DNA of 64,000 bases from Pedobacter psychrophilus (GTDB lineage Bacteria > Bacteroidota > Bacteroidia > Sphingobacteriales > Sphingobacteriaceae). Positions 53,791 through 63,279 of this stretch are shown in pieces. The notes beneath the pieces were generated by a model. That model searched no databases. It had not been told where the DNA came from and saw only the letters and a list, made by a program, of their open reading frames with translations. Within the stretch, counting starts at the first letter, position 1, and the number at the start of each line of letters is the position of its first letter. Both the position numbers and the translations under genes were made by a program. Location: NCBI RefSeq assembly GCF_001652725.1, contig NZ_LWHJ01000027.1:62001-126000 (forward strand). Direction: 5' to 3'.

Positions 53791-55359
53791 ATGGAAATTA
53801 CTTTTTTGGGTCATGCAGGTTTTTTTGTTGAAACCGATGAAACAATCTTAATTATGGATCCTTGGCTTTCTAGCTCTGGTGCTTTCGATGGTGGATGGTT
53901 TCAATTCCCTAAAAATCATCATTTGGCTAATGTGGTAAAAGAACGGCTTTTAAAAAATTTACATAAAAGAGCAATAATTTATATCAGTCATGAACACAAA
54001 GATCATTTTGATGAAAAATTTCTACGAACTTTGGAAGATTGTGATTTTGAATATGTTCTCCCTAAATTTAGAAGAACAGTATTAATTGATAAAATAAAAT
54101 CTTTCAGTAATAAAAAAATATTTTTATGCAATGATGATTCGACAATTTTTTTGAATAACAATGAATCTATAAAGATCTATATTGAGGATAGTGAAATAAA
54201 TAGGGATTCGGCTATCTTGTTTGAAAGTAAGAATGAAAAATTTTTGAATCTTAATGATTGCAAAATACATGACAGATTAAAACATATTAAAGATTCTGAA
54301 ATTCAGATAGATTATTTTGCTGTACAATTTAGTGGTGCTACCTGGCACCCTACATGTTATAATTATAGCAAAGAAGAATATGAGAAAATATCATTAAAAA
54401 AGAAGATGAGTAAGTTTCAAGCAACAAAAATTGCTATTGAAATGATCAACCCAAAAGTTTATATTCCCTCAGCAGGACCAGCTTGTTTTTTAGACCCAGA
54501 TATCATTCATCTTAATTTTGAAAAAAATAATATTTTTCCTAGAAGTGAAGAAGTAGTTGAGTTTTTAAAAAATCATTTAAAAAACAAAGAAATTCTAATT
54601 CCCGAAATTGCTCCAGGAGATGTTTTGTGTCTTACAAAAGATGAAATATTCATTCTCTCTGATAATCATAGAGTTAATGAAAAAAATTTTCAAGAATATA
54701 TTATAAGCTATGCAAAAGAATATGAGCATTTTTTTAATGAAATTAAAAAACCTCTAAAAGCCATAGAATTTGAATTAATGCTGGAAGATTTAAAAAGTGA
54801 ATTAGAATTAAAGTTGAAAAGTTTTAAAAGTAAAAGTGGGCTCAGTAGATCATTATATCTTGGATTTTTAGATAAATTAAATTGTTACATAAAGATAGAT
54901 TTTGCTGCAAATAAAATAGATTATGTTGATGAAATAAATGAAGAGAACTTTTATTTATTAAATGCTTATTCTTATGATATAAATAGAGTTTTAAAAGGAT
55001 TTCTAACATGGGAAGATTTTGCATTAACTTTTAGAGTTAAGCTAAACAGAGAACCAGATGTTTATCAATCCCTGATGCAAGGTTTTATGATTTTAGAGAA
55101 AGAAGATTTAAACTTTTTCTGTGATAAAATTTTAGAAATTGAGAATAGAACCGAGAGAATTATAATTGAAGTTGCCGGTTGTAAATATAGTATAGATAGA
55201 TATTGTCCTCATCAAGGAGCTGATTTAAAACATGCTTGGAGTGAAGGAGATCGGTTTTTAGTATGTCCACGTCACAGATGGTCTTTTGATTTATTAAAGG
55301 ATGGTTCTTGTGAAGGTAATTCGGCGTCTATTAATGCAATACCATTGGAAAATGAATAA
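53791..55359 (+). CDS. Metallo-β-lactamase fold protein with C-terminal Rieske [2Fe-2S] domain
   Basis: A 522-residue fusion. N terminus: an MBL-fold (UlaG/NAPE-PLD-like) domain opening MEITFLGHAGFFVETDETIL, with His67-x-His69-x-Asp71-His72 (SHEHKDHFD) as metal ligands. A mostly helical middle part spans about 330-460. C terminus (about 455-522): a Rieske domain with Cys472-x-His474 (CPHQGADL) and Cys492-x2-His495 (CPRHRW), spaced as in real Rieske proteins. CMP-sialic acid hydroxylase (CMAH) also combines Rieske and MBL-like parts, but with Rieske first; here the order is reversed. The substrate is unknown. The gene is markedly AT-rich and may have been acquired. DgkA-like and DinB-like genes follow closely (17- and 1-bp gaps). 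Confidence 0.85.
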   Translation: MEITFLGHAGFFVETDETILIMDPWLSSSGAFDGGWFQFPKNHHLANVVKERLLKNLHKRAIIYISHEHKDHFDEKFLRTLEDCDFEYVLPKFRRTVLIDKIKSFSNKKIFLCNDDSTIFLNNNESIKIYIEDSEINRDSAILFESKNEKFLNLNDCKIHDRLKHIKDSEIQIDYFAVQFSGATWHPTCYNYSKEEYEKISLKKKMSKFQATKIAIEMINPKVYIPSAGPACFLDPDIIHLNFEKNNIFPRSEEVVEFLKNHLKNKEILIPEIAPGDVLCLTKDEIFILSDNHRVNEKNFQEYIISYAKEYEHFFNEIKKPLKAIEFELMLEDLKSELELKLKSFKSKSGLSRSLYLGFLDKLNCYIKIDFAANKIDYVDEINEENFYLLNAYSYDINRVLKGFLTWEDFALTFRVKLNREPDVYQSLMQGFMILEKEDLNFFCDKILEIENRTERIIIEVAGCKYSIDRYCPHQGADLKHAWSEGDRFLVCPRHRWSFDLLKDGSCEGNSASINAIPLENE

Positions 55360-55376
55360 TCGATATTTTAAACTTT

Positions 55377-55754
55377 ATGAAACCTCAAAAATTCTCTTTA
55401 TTAGAAAGATTTAAAAGTTTTAAATATGCTTTCGATGGTTATCATTATTTATTTAAGGAAGAGCACAACTCAAGAATACACCTATTTTTTACTGTTTTAG
55501 TTATCATTTTAGGATTTGTGTTTAGGATAAATTACTTAGAATGGATTGTAGTTTTATTTGCGATTGCATTGGTTATCATTACAGAAATATTAAATACAAC
55601 AATTGAAAAATTAGCTGACTTTGTATCACCAGAAAAAAATATCAAAATAAAAATAATTAAAGATTTAGCTGCAGCAGCTGTTTTTACTAGTGCAATAATT
55701 TCTGTTGTAATTGGTTTAATTATTTTTATCCCAAAACTTTTCCAAATTTTATAA
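55377..55754 (+). CDS. Diacylglycerol kinase family protein (DgkA/undecaprenol kinase type)
   Basis: A 125-residue integral membrane kinase with three membrane helices and the family signature EILNTTIEKLADFVSPEK (Asn/Glu catalytic region) before KIIKDLAAAAVF. In Bacteroidota and Gram-positives this group phosphorylates undecaprenol; in E. coli, diacylglycerol. The inner membrane is its expected place. 17 bp after the MBL-Rieske gene, and 1 bp before the DinB-like gene, so all three may be one transcript. Confidence 0.9.
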   Translation: MKPQKFSLLERFKSFKYAFDGYHYLFKEEHNSRIHLFFTVLVIILGFVFRINYLEWIVVLFAIALVIITEILNTTIEKLADFVSPEKNIKIKIIKDLAAAAVFTSAIISVVIGLIIFIPKLFQIL

Positions 55755-55755
55755 A

Positions 55756-56214
55756 ATGACCAAACAGTTTGAAATTTTTAGAAAAACCAGAATTTTCGCT
55801 TTAGATTATATAAAAGATTTAACCACAGACCAATTAAATGAAATACCAAAAGGCTTCAACAATAATATCATTTGGAATTTAGCCCATTTAATATCAACAC
55901 CACAAGCAGTTTGTTACTATAGGTTAGGATTGCCTATTAAGGTTGATGAAAATATTTTTAACAACTATAGAAACGGGACTTTACCACAACCATTTGTTAA
56001 CAGTCATCAAATAGAAGAAATTAAAAATCTATTGATTAAAAATATAGATGATTTAGAGCAAGATTATATTGATGGTTTGTTTCATCAGAGCAAATCCTGG
56101 ACAACTAAATCAGGAATTGAACTTGTTACTATTGAAGATAACCTCAAATTCTTAATATGGCATGATGGAACTCACATAGGCGTTATCATGGCAATGAAAA
56201 AATTAGTGGTTTAA
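55756..56214 (+). CDS. DinB-like (DUF664/YfiT-type) four-helix protein
   Basis: A 152-residue DinB/YfiT-like four-helix bundle. Candidate metal ligands are the His in IIWNLAHLISTPQ and the final IWHDGTHIGVIMAMKK (HDGTHIG) motif, typical of the family. Relatives include bacillithiol transferases and mycothiol-dependent enzymes; in Bacteroidota the substrate is unknown. 1 bp after the DgkA-like gene. Followed by a dyad (56219-56248) between it and galT. Confidence 0.88.
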   Translation: MTKQFEIFRKTRIFALDYIKDLTTDQLNEIPKGFNNNIIWNLAHLISTPQAVCYYRLGLPIKVDENIFNNYRNGTLPQPFVNSHQIEEIKNLLIKNIDDLEQDYIDGLFHQSKSWTTKSGIELVTIEDNLKFLIWHDGTHIGVIMAMKKLVV

Positions 56215-56218
56215 TGAA

Positions 56219-56248
56219 TATAGCCCTCGGCTTAACTCTCAGGCTATA
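56219..56248. terminator. Weak hairpin between the DinB-like gene and galT
   Basis: TATAGCC (56219-56225) and GGCTATA (56242-56248) form a 7-bp stem with a 16-nt loop; only a broken T run follows. It may be the shared end of two convergent units. Confidence 0.35.
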
Positions 56249-56260
56249 AACATTTTATAA

Positions 56261-57304
56261 TTACTTAGCCAAATAATGAACATCAGGCAATTCTCTCAAT
56301 TTCTTTGCGGCTTGTTCTGCAGTAATATCTCTTTGAGGGTTTGCCATCATCTCATAACCAACCATAAACTTTTTAACCGTGGCAGAACGTAAAAGAGGTG
56401 GATAAAAGTGCATGTGCCAATGCCATTCTGGGTGTTCTCCGTCATTTACCGGTGCTTGGTGTATGCCAGAAGAATAAGGAAATGAAGTTTCGAAAAGATT
56501 ATCATACTTAATGGTTAATGTTTTTAATACCTCTGCCAAAGCAAGGGTTTCTTCTGTATTAAATTGATGCGTATATTGAACTTGTCTTTTACTGATAATG
56601 ATACATTCATAAGGCCAAACTGCCCAAAAAGGAACTAAAGCAATAAAGTGTTCGTTCTCGCAAACCAATCTTTCTTTAGATTTTTCTTCTTCAATTAAAT
56701 AATCGGCTAATATGCTTCTGCTATTTTGCTCGAAGTATTTTTTAAACTGTATGGTTTCTTTTTCTGGTTCTACAGGTATACTGCTTTGCGACCAAATTTG
56801 GCCATGAGGATGAGGATTGCTGCATCCCATAATATCACCTTTATTTTCGAAAATCTGAATGTATTTTATCCATTCATTTTTTGATAATTCTTGAAATTCT
56901 TTTTTCCATAATTCAATTAGCTCCACAATGTTTTCTATATCCATTTGTGGTAAAGTCAAATCATGACGTGGAGAAAAACAAACTACCCTGCAAATCCCCT
57001 TCTCACTCTTGGCTTGTAATAAACCTTTAACATTTAACCCGCCATCTGGTGTATCTGTTAACAATGATGAAAAATCATTAGTAAAAGCAAAAGGAGCTTT
57101 ATAATTAGGATTTGTTGATCCATCAGATCTTACATTTCCAGGGCATAGGTAACATTGGGGGTCGTAACTTGGTCTCTCTGTAATGGCAGCAGCTTCTACC
57201 TTGCCTTGCCATGGTCTTTTAGTACGATGCGGAGAAACTAAAATCCAGTCACCGGTTAATATGTTTAATCGCTTATGCGGATGTTCTTCAAAACTAAATT
57301 CCAT
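56261..57304 (-). CDS. galT: UDP-glucose:hexose-1-phosphate uridylyltransferase
   Basis: A 347-residue GalT, Leloir pathway. Active-site HPH in GCSNPHPHGQIWS (the second His forms the uridylyl intermediate). The zinc-site region is in DPQCYLCPGN (CxxC), and HQAPVNDGEHPEWHWHMHFYPPLLRS lies near the C terminus. It exchanges UMP between glucose-1-P and galactose-1-P. It starts 2 bp after the galK stop, so galK-galT are co-transcribed leftwards; a mutarotase or epimerase gene is not adjacent. Confidence 0.95.
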   Translation of the reverse strand: MEFSFEEHPHKRLNILTGDWILVSPHRTKRPWQGKVEAAAITERPSYDPQCYLCPGNVRSDGSTNPNYKAPFAFTNDFSSLLTDTPDGGLNVKGLLQAKSEKGICRVVCFSPRHDLTLPQMDIENIVELIELWKKEFQELSKNEWIKYIQIFENKGDIMGCSNPHPHGQIWSQSSIPVEPEKETIQFKKYFEQNSRSILADYLIEEEKSKERLVCENEHFIALVPFWAVWPYECIIISKRQVQYTHQFNTEETLALAEVLKTLTIKYDNLFETSFPYSSGIHQAPVNDGEHPEWHWHMHFYPPLLRSATVKKFMVGYEMMANPQRDITAEQAAKKLRELPDVHYLAK

Positions 57305-57306
57305 GT

Positions 57307-58464
57307 CTAATTTACAATATGAGTTCCATCTTCAATTTGAGTAATATAAACACTCATACCGATATTCATTTTATGATAATAAGCCTCTTTAATTCTTTTC
57401 ACAATTCCTTCTAATTCATCTTCTTTAACCAATGAAATAACGCAACCACCAAAACCACCACCCATCATTCTTGCACCTAAAATTCCTTGTTCTTTTTTTG
57501 CACAGCTAACAATAAAATCCAGTTCGGGGCAACTTACCTCATACAATTCACTTAAGCCAGTATGTGTCTCATACATCTTTTGTCCAAAATCTTCTATTTT
57601 GCCAGCTTGTAAATCATTACAGGCAGCTAAAAGCCGATTGTTTTCTTCTACAACATATTTGCATCTATCGTAAATATCTTTGCTTTCATTTTTTAGGCAT
57701 TCTTCAACCATTTCTATTGTAGCATCTCTTAAAGTTGTTACTTCAGGATATTTTTGTTGGATGATTGAAACGCCTTCGCCACATTGGCTTGTTCTCACGT
57801 TATATTCTGATGAAGCCAGGGAGTGTTTTACCATCGAATCAAATAAAACGATTTTTATTCCTTCTAATTCGAAAGGAACATATTCATATTCTAAAGAGCG
57901 ACAATCTAACTTTACCACATGTCCTTTTTTACCAAATACGCTGGCAAATTGGTCCATAATTCCGCATTTAACACCTACAAATTCATTTTCGGCTTTTTGA
58001 GCTAGTTTAACAATTTGCATTTTCTCTAAATTCAAATCATAAATGTGATTTAATGCAAATGCAGTTGCGCACTCTAAAGCTGCAGAAGAAGACATTCCAG
58101 CACCAAGTGGCACATCTCCAGAAATAACAGCGTTAAAACCACCAACTTTTTTATCAATCTTTAATAACTGCTCAACAATACAAATTACATAGTTTGGCCA
58201 ACCTTTATCAGAATAAGCACAGCTTGATACTGTTGTGGTGTAAGATTCATCTAAATCTGCGGCAACGATAAAAATGGTATCATCTTCTCTTTTTGTTATA
58301 GCTATATATGCAGCTTTATTAATTGCAGCAGGTAATACATAGCCCATATTATAATCGGTATGTTCTCCAATTAGATTTACTCTACCTGGAGATCTGACAA
58401 TTAAAGGATCTTCATTAAAGGTTTTTTTAAAAATTTCATTCACCAGGTTCTGTGGGTCTCTCAT
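57307..58464 (-). CDS. galK: Galactokinase
   Basis: A 385-residue GHMP kinase. The galactokinase signature GRVNLIGEHTDYN is near residue 27. The ATP-binding GHMP motif is PLGAGMSSSAALE. The catalytic Asp is in GIMDQFASVFG, and the C-terminal MMGGGFGGCVISLV is the phosphate-loop partner. It phosphorylates galactose to galactose-1-phosphate, which GalT uses. An AraC-type regulator gene is divergent 141 bp upstream, the usual arrangement of a local sugar-inducible control. Confidence 0.96.
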   Translation of the reverse strand: MRDPQNLVNEIFKKTFNEDPLIVRSPGRVNLIGEHTDYNMGYVLPAAINKAAYIAITKREDDTIFIVAADLDESYTTTVSSCAYSDKGWPNYVICIVEQLLKIDKKVGGFNAVISGDVPLGAGMSSSAALECATAFALNHIYDLNLEKMQIVKLAQKAENEFVGVKCGIMDQFASVFGKKGHVVKLDCRSLEYEYVPFELEGIKIVLFDSMVKHSLASSEYNVRTSQCGEGVSIIQQKYPEVTTLRDATIEMVEECLKNESKDIYDRCKYVVEENNRLLAACNDLQAGKIEDFGQKMYETHTGLSELYEVSCPELDFIVSCAKKEQGILGARMMGGGFGGCVISLVKEDELEGIVKRIKEAYYHKMNIGMSVYITQIEDGTHIVN

Positions 58465-58605
58465 TTACTTAATAATGTGTTATGTTTTAGATTTTCGGTT
58501 ATCGAGCTGCAAGTTAAAAGTTAGTTCTAGCCTAGAATTGTATAATAATCTTAAAATGTTGTATTTTATTCTTGTTATTTTTTAATTTTAATAAATTAAT
58601 ATTTA

Positions 58606-59481
58606 ATGGCAAAAAAGAAACAAGGATTTGCTGGGCAAAGAATTATTGATTTAAGCAAAGATGATATATCAATTTATCTAGATAAACATCAGTCTGCCAA
58701 AATCGGATATTTCACAAAGTCGGGTTTTTTTCCAGAAGCTAAATTTCAATTTATAGAAGATTTTGAAGGAAGTGAAAATTATATTTTAATCTATTGCATT
58801 AAAGGCTATGGCGTTGCTTCGGCAAATTATAAAACGCATCATTTATCTCCTGGAGATTTCTTTTTAATTCCCTCTCGCACTTCATTTTCATACTATGCAG
58901 ATAAAGTAAAACCCTGGAGTATTTTTTGGTTTTTTTTTAAAGGTGAATCTTTAGAAGAAATTGCCGATTTATACATCAAAACTAATCATACAAATAAAGG
59001 CTATTTACCATATAACGAAGAAAGAATAAAGTTATTTAACAGAATTTACCAATATCTAGAAAGAGGTTATGGAAACAGTAATTTGACATATATTAATATG
59101 TGTCTGTTAAATTTAATTTCATCTTTGGTTTTAGTTACTGATACGGAGAAAAAAAAGGAAGATAAATTACAAGGCGTTATTAATAGTAGTATTTTATTTA
59201 TGAGAGACCATTGTGAAAAAAATCTTCAACTTTCTCAATTAGCAAGTCATTTAAGTATGTCTGTATCTCATTTTTCTTTGATATTTAAAAAATCTACGGG
59301 AGTTTCTCCAATCAGTTATTATAACACTTTAAAAATCCAAAAGGCCTGCGAGTATTTAACATTTACAAATCTTTTAGTGAAAGAAATAGCTTTTAAGGTA
59401 GGTGTGCCAGATGTTCAATATTTTACAAAATTGTTTTCTAAAATAATGGGAATTACGCCCTTTAAGTATAGAAACCAATAA
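58606..59481 (+). CDS. AraC-family transcriptional regulator
   Basis: A 291-residue regulator. The N-terminal AraC-type cupin spans about 35-165 (YCIKGYGVASANYKTHHLSPGDFFLIPS). Two HTH motifs follow at about 190-288: LSQLASHLSMSVSHFSLIFK, and VKEIAFKVGVPDVQYFTKLFSK, ending GITPFKYRNQ. The arrangement with divergent galK-galT makes it the likely activator of galactose use; the 141-bp shared spacer would hold its operators, but I find no clear direct repeats there. Its effector is presumably galactose or a galactoside, by inference only. Confidence 0.9.
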   Translation: MAKKKQGFAGQRIIDLSKDDISIYLDKHQSAKIGYFTKSGFFPEAKFQFIEDFEGSENYILIYCIKGYGVASANYKTHHLSPGDFFLIPSRTSFSYYADKVKPWSIFWFFFKGESLEEIADLYIKTNHTNKGYLPYNEERIKLFNRIYQYLERGYGNSNLTYINMCLLNLISSLVLVTDTEKKKEDKLQGVINSSILFMRDHCEKNLQLSQLASHLSMSVSHFSLIFKKSTGVSPISYYNTLKIQKACEYLTFTNLLVKEIAFKVGVPDVQYFTKLFSKIMGITPFKYRNQ

Positions 59482-59484
59482 TTT

Positions 59485-60963
59485 CTATTTTATTGATTGA
59501 ATTGTATTTGGGAGTACATTTAATAAATTCTTATTAAAATAATAATCAGGAATTAGAATCTTAACCATAGTTAAATTTTTAGTGTAGGAAATATCAACCA
59601 CACCGTTTAATTTATCTAAACAGTTTTTAATGGTGTAAAGTCCTAATCTAATGGTGTCAGTATCTCCTTTTTTGTGCGCTTTTTTAAACAATTCAAATGC
59701 GTTTTTTAATTCAATTTCCGAGAAGGTTTTACCATTATTTTCAACACTTAAGCAAAAAATACCATCCTTATCAACAAAAGAATTAATTATAATTTTTGGG
59801 GATGAGCCATCACTAAATTTAAAAGCATTATCGAAAATATTGGTTAAAATAGACTCAAAAATTTTAGAATCACTATAAAACCTTTTTAAAGATTGAGTAT
59901 CTAACTTAATTTTGATATCAGCTTTATCGTATTTATATTTCGATTTTACTTGATTTAAGATTTGCGTTATTTTATCATAAATCAGAATTTCTTCAATCTC
60001 TAAAGTTTTTGTTCTGATATCATTTACCAAAACCATTTTTTTAAGCATGTTATCCATTTTCTGAGATTCAGTTTCAATCATATTCACAATTTCTTGCTTA
60101 TCATCTTCAAATTTTGCTAAAGAAATAAGTCCTAAAATTCTGCATAATGGACCTCTAATATCATGAGATGTACTGTAAAAGAAAGATTCTAATTCGTTAT
60201 TTAGATTTGTTAATTCTAAGTTGGTTTTATTAAGATCTAATGTTCTTTGTTTTACTTCTTTTTCTAATTCATCTTTATAACTCTTTTGAATTTTGTTGTG
60301 TTTTTCTTCTTTATGCAGCACATCTTTTAAGAAAATGTATAAAAAGAAACCTATTACAGAATAGACAAGTATTATGAATATTATATTATTAAAAAATTGA
60401 TTATTAATATCTTCTAAGAATTCCTTAAAGTTTTTATCAATCTGAACCACAGCTACCACTTTACCTGATTTATTTTTTATAGGAGCAAATGCTGATAGCC
60501 AAACCCCATTTTCATCTTTATACTCATCTAAATTACCTCCTTTATCAAAACCTTGTAATAACTCTTTTGGAGGAGTATGGTAAGTATGAAAATAATAGGG
60601 ACTATTACTTGATGTTATTGCAAATAAAAACTGATTATTTTTTGATTTTATTAGTGTATAAATGGGTGTATTTATATAGCTAGAATGTTGAACATCTTTT
60701 AATTGTAAATGAATTTTATTATACAAAGAGTCTTCTACAGATGTTTTTATTTGGTCTTTTGTTTTAAACTTAGATGTAACTTTTTCATGTTCATCACCAT
60801 CAATTTGGCTTGCTAAAATATTTGCAGCTGTACTTAATTTGGCAAAAACATTTTGTTTTGCATTTTTTTTATTGGTAGAATAAACATGAAAAGTATTATA
60901 AATCGCCAATACAATAAGGCATACGTATACAGAAATAATAATCTTTAATCTCAAAAATTTCAT
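59485..60963 (-). CDS. Membrane sensor histidine kinase
   Basis: A 492-residue kinase: membrane helix 1 near residues 7-26, an extracytoplasmic single-Cache-like domain (about 30-190), and helix 2 near 192-213 (FFNNIIFIILVYSVIGFFLY). A coiled coil with KQRTLDLNKTNLELTNLN follows. HisKA has STSHDIRGPLCRIL, and HATPase has NIFDNAFKFS. The N-terminal region up to the G box is clear, whereas the glycine boxes are weak (VENNGKTF, IRLGLYTIK), so ATP binding may be degenerate or simply divergent. No cognate regulator is adjacent. It converges with the AraC-type gene, 3 bp between stops. Confidence 0.85.
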   Translation of the reverse strand: MKFLRLKIIISVYVCLIVLAIYNTFHVYSTNKKNAKQNVFAKLSTAANILASQIDGDEHEKVTSKFKTKDQIKTSVEDSLYNKIHLQLKDVQHSSYINTPIYTLIKSKNNQFLFAITSSNSPYYFHTYHTPPKELLQGFDKGGNLDEYKDENGVWLSAFAPIKNKSGKVVAVVQIDKNFKEFLEDINNQFFNNIIFIILVYSVIGFFLYIFLKDVLHKEEKHNKIQKSYKDELEKEVKQRTLDLNKTNLELTNLNNELESFFYSTSHDIRGPLCRILGLISLAKFEDDKQEIVNMIETESQKMDNMLKKMVLVNDIRTKTLEIEEILIYDKITQILNQVKSKYKYDKADIKIKLDTQSLKRFYSDSKIFESILTNIFDNAFKFSDGSSPKIIINSFVDKDGIFCLSVENNGKTFSEIELKNAFELFKKAHKKGDTDTIRLGLYTIKNCLDKLNGVVDISYTKNLTMVKILIPDYYFNKNLLNVLPNTIQSIK

Positions 60964-61170
60964 GTTACAACATTTAAAGTTTCAATAGTTTACGATAACA
61001 ATATAATTTTGGATTTTTAAGCCTTTTTTTTTGTTCAAAACCCATTTAAAAAGGCTGAAGTAGCTTAATTGATTAAAAATTTAAATTTTTTAAAAAATTA
61101 TATTGTAATATTTTTATTACCATATTTATTCCTTTCTTTGTAAACTTTAAAGACCTACTATATCCTAAAA

Positions 61171-62355
61171 TTGAAATTAAAGTACTTTAATGATAAAATT
61201 TTACCTGCTATTGTTTCCAGGAAATTTGTAGTTGGCCTATATATTTTGATTGCTATTATCACAGGGTTTAAACAGTATTACAAAGGAAGTTTTAATAACT
61301 ATAAAATTTTTAAATACACCTATTACCACACTATAAATCAGCAACCACTTTACGAAAATTATCCACAACAGTATGACGACTCTAATCATTATGGGCCTGT
61401 TTTTGGATTAGTAATTGCTCCATTTGCATTGTTACCAGACTTTTTAGGAACCACTTTATGGAATATTGCTAACGCGTTATTATTAATTTTTGGGATTTAC
61501 AGCTTACCTTTAACTTTAATTAAACGTTCTGTTTTAGGCTTACTTTGTGCTCATGAAGCTTTAGGAGCTATGTTAAGTTTTCAGTTTAATGTTGGTTTAA
61601 CAGGTTTAATATTATTTTCGTTTTCTTATTTGTTAAAAAACCAAGTTGGTAAATCAGCGATAGCCATTGCCTTAGGGACTTTAATAAAAGTTTATGGCAT
61701 CTTAGGCTTAGCATTCTTTTTCTTTACAAAACGAAAAATGTCTTTTATCCTTTACGGGATTATTTCTTTAGTGATATTGATTTTCCTTCCTACTTTTCTA
61801 TCATCTATTGATTTTACTAAACAAGCTTATATAGATTGGTATTCATCATTAGTTCATAAAAATGATTTAAATGTATCATTAACATCCGGACAAGATATTT
61901 CTTTGATGGGTATAATTAGAAGATTGTTGCAGAACCCAAACATACCCAATCTGCCATTTGTAATTGGAGGCTTAATATTGTTTTTATCTCCTTATTTAAG
62001 AATAAATCAATATAAAAATCTTGCTTTTAGATTTATGCTTTTGGCATCATCATTAATTTTTGTAGTGATTTTTAGCACAGGTTCAGAATCTCCAACATAT
62101 ATTATTGCTTTTACAGGTGTTTCAATATGGTTTGTATTACAAGATAGTCCTAAATTGAATTGGATAGTCGTTTTATATATTTTTGCTTTTATCTTAACTA
62201 GTTTATCTCCTTCAGATATATTCCCAAAATACATAAGGGTAAATTATGTTCAACATTATTCCTTAAAGGCTTTGCCTTGTGTAATGGTTTGGATGGTTAT
62301 CATTTATCAAATGCTTACAGCAGATTTTAAAAATTATAAGATTAATATCGAATGA
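61171..62355 (+). CDS. Polytopic membrane protein, GT87/mannosyltransferase-like
   Basis: A 394-residue inner-membrane protein with about nine to eleven hydrophobic segments and an N-terminal extracytoplasmic loop containing HTINQQPLYENYPQQYDDSN and YGPVFGLVIAPFALLPDF. This pattern is that of glycosyltransferase family 87 / DUF2029 proteins, polyprenyl-phosphate-sugar-dependent GT-C enzymes. The start is TTG at 61171 (MKLKYFND); the ATG 19 nt later is out of frame. It overlaps the next GT2 gene by 4 nt. Acceptor unknown; the following genes suggest cell-surface glycan assembly. Low sequence conservation makes the family call moderate. Confidence 0.75.
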   Translation: MKLKYFNDKILPAIVSRKFVVGLYILIAIITGFKQYYKGSFNNYKIFKYTYYHTINQQPLYENYPQQYDDSNHYGPVFGLVIAPFALLPDFLGTTLWNIANALLLIFGIYSLPLTLIKRSVLGLLCAHEALGAMLSFQFNVGLTGLILFSFSYLLKNQVGKSAIAIALGTLIKVYGILGLAFFFFTKRKMSFILYGIISLVILIFLPTFLSSIDFTKQAYIDWYSSLVHKNDLNVSLTSGQDISLMGIIRRLLQNPNIPNLPFVIGGLILFLSPYLRINQYKNLAFRFMLLASSLIFVVIFSTGSESPTYIIAFTGVSIWFVLQDSPKLNWIVVLYIFAFILTSLSPSDIFPKYIRVNYVQHYSLKALPCVMVWMVIIYQMLTADFKNYKINIE

Positions 62356-63278
62356 AAAAACTAGTTTCGATTGTAATACCTGCATTTAATGAAGAAGAAA
62401 ACCTTATAACAATAATTGATAGGATTGAAAAGGTTTTTGAATGTTTAGGTTATAATTTTGAAATCATTATAGTTGATGATGGAAGCAGCGATAATACCAT
62501 CAACAATTTAAAAAATGAAATTGCGAATAAACATCATCTATATTTCATAGAATTTTCCAGAAATTTCGGGCATCAAGCAGCATTAATGGCTGGTTTAAAT
62601 AATGCCAATGGAGATTGTGTAATCTCGATGGATGCAGATTTGCAGCATCCTCCAGAAATGTTAACCCAAATGCTGCAAAAATGGGAAGAAGGATATGAAG
62701 TAGTATATACCAGACGATTGCCAGATCCATCATTACCCTTTAAAAAAAGAAAATTCTCCGAGCTTTTTTATAAGTTATTAAACTCACTTTCTGATGTGGA
62801 AATTGAATCGGGAACTGCAGATTTTAGGCTTTTAGATAAAATTGTTGTTAAAAATTTGAATCAATTTAAAGAAATGGATCCTTTTGTTAGGGGCTTAGTA
62901 AAACTAGTTGGTTTTAAGCAATTTGCAATTGATTATATTCCTGCAGAAAGGTTTAAAGGCTCAAGTAAATATAGCTTAGCTAAAATGAGAAGGTTAGCTT
63001 TACATGGAGTTACTTCATTAAGTATAAAGCCTTTATACACAGCTGTATATTTAGGTTTCTTTTTTTCTTTTCTGTCTTTATTATATATTCCATATATTTT
63101 ATTTGCATTCTATGAGGGAACAGAAGTTTCAGGGTGGGCTTCGTTAATCATGACAGTTGTATTTTTTGGAGGATTACAATTGATTATTCTTGGATTTTTA
63201 GGCATTTATTTAGGTAAAATGTTTATGCAGGCTAAAAACAGACCTAATTATATCATTAGATCTACAAATATTAAATAA
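62352..63278 (+). CDS. GT2 polyprenyl-phosphate sugar transferase (DPM/GtrB-like)
   Basis: A 308-residue family 2 transferase. SIVIPAFNEEENLITII and IIVDDGSSDNT form the nucleotide site; MDADLQHPPE is the metal-binding DxD-type motif (DADLQ). SRNFGHQAALMAGL and the AERFKGSSKYSLAKMRRLA juxtamembrane motif precede two C-terminal membrane helices (about 228-290). This is the GtrB/ArnC/DPM1 class, which makes polyprenyl-phosphate-linked sugar, the donor that a GT-C enzyme such as its upstream neighbour would use. Overlaps that gene by 4 nt and is followed after 1 nt by a polysaccharide deacetylase. Confidence 0.93.
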   Translation: MKKLVSIVIPAFNEEENLITIIDRIEKVFECLGYNFEIIIVDDGSSDNTINNLKNEIANKHHLYFIEFSRNFGHQAALMAGLNNANGDCVISMDADLQHPPEMLTQMLQKWEEGYEVVYTRRLPDPSLPFKKRKFSELFYKLLNSLSDVEIESGTADFRLLDKIVVKNLNQFKEMDPFVRGLVKLVGFKQFAIDYIPAERFKGSSKYSLAKMRRLALHGVTSLSIKPLYTAVYLGFFFSFLSLLYIPYILFAFYEGTEVSGWASLIMTVVFFGGLQLIILGFLGIYLGKMFMQAKNRPNYIIRSTNIK

Positions 63279-63279
63279 A

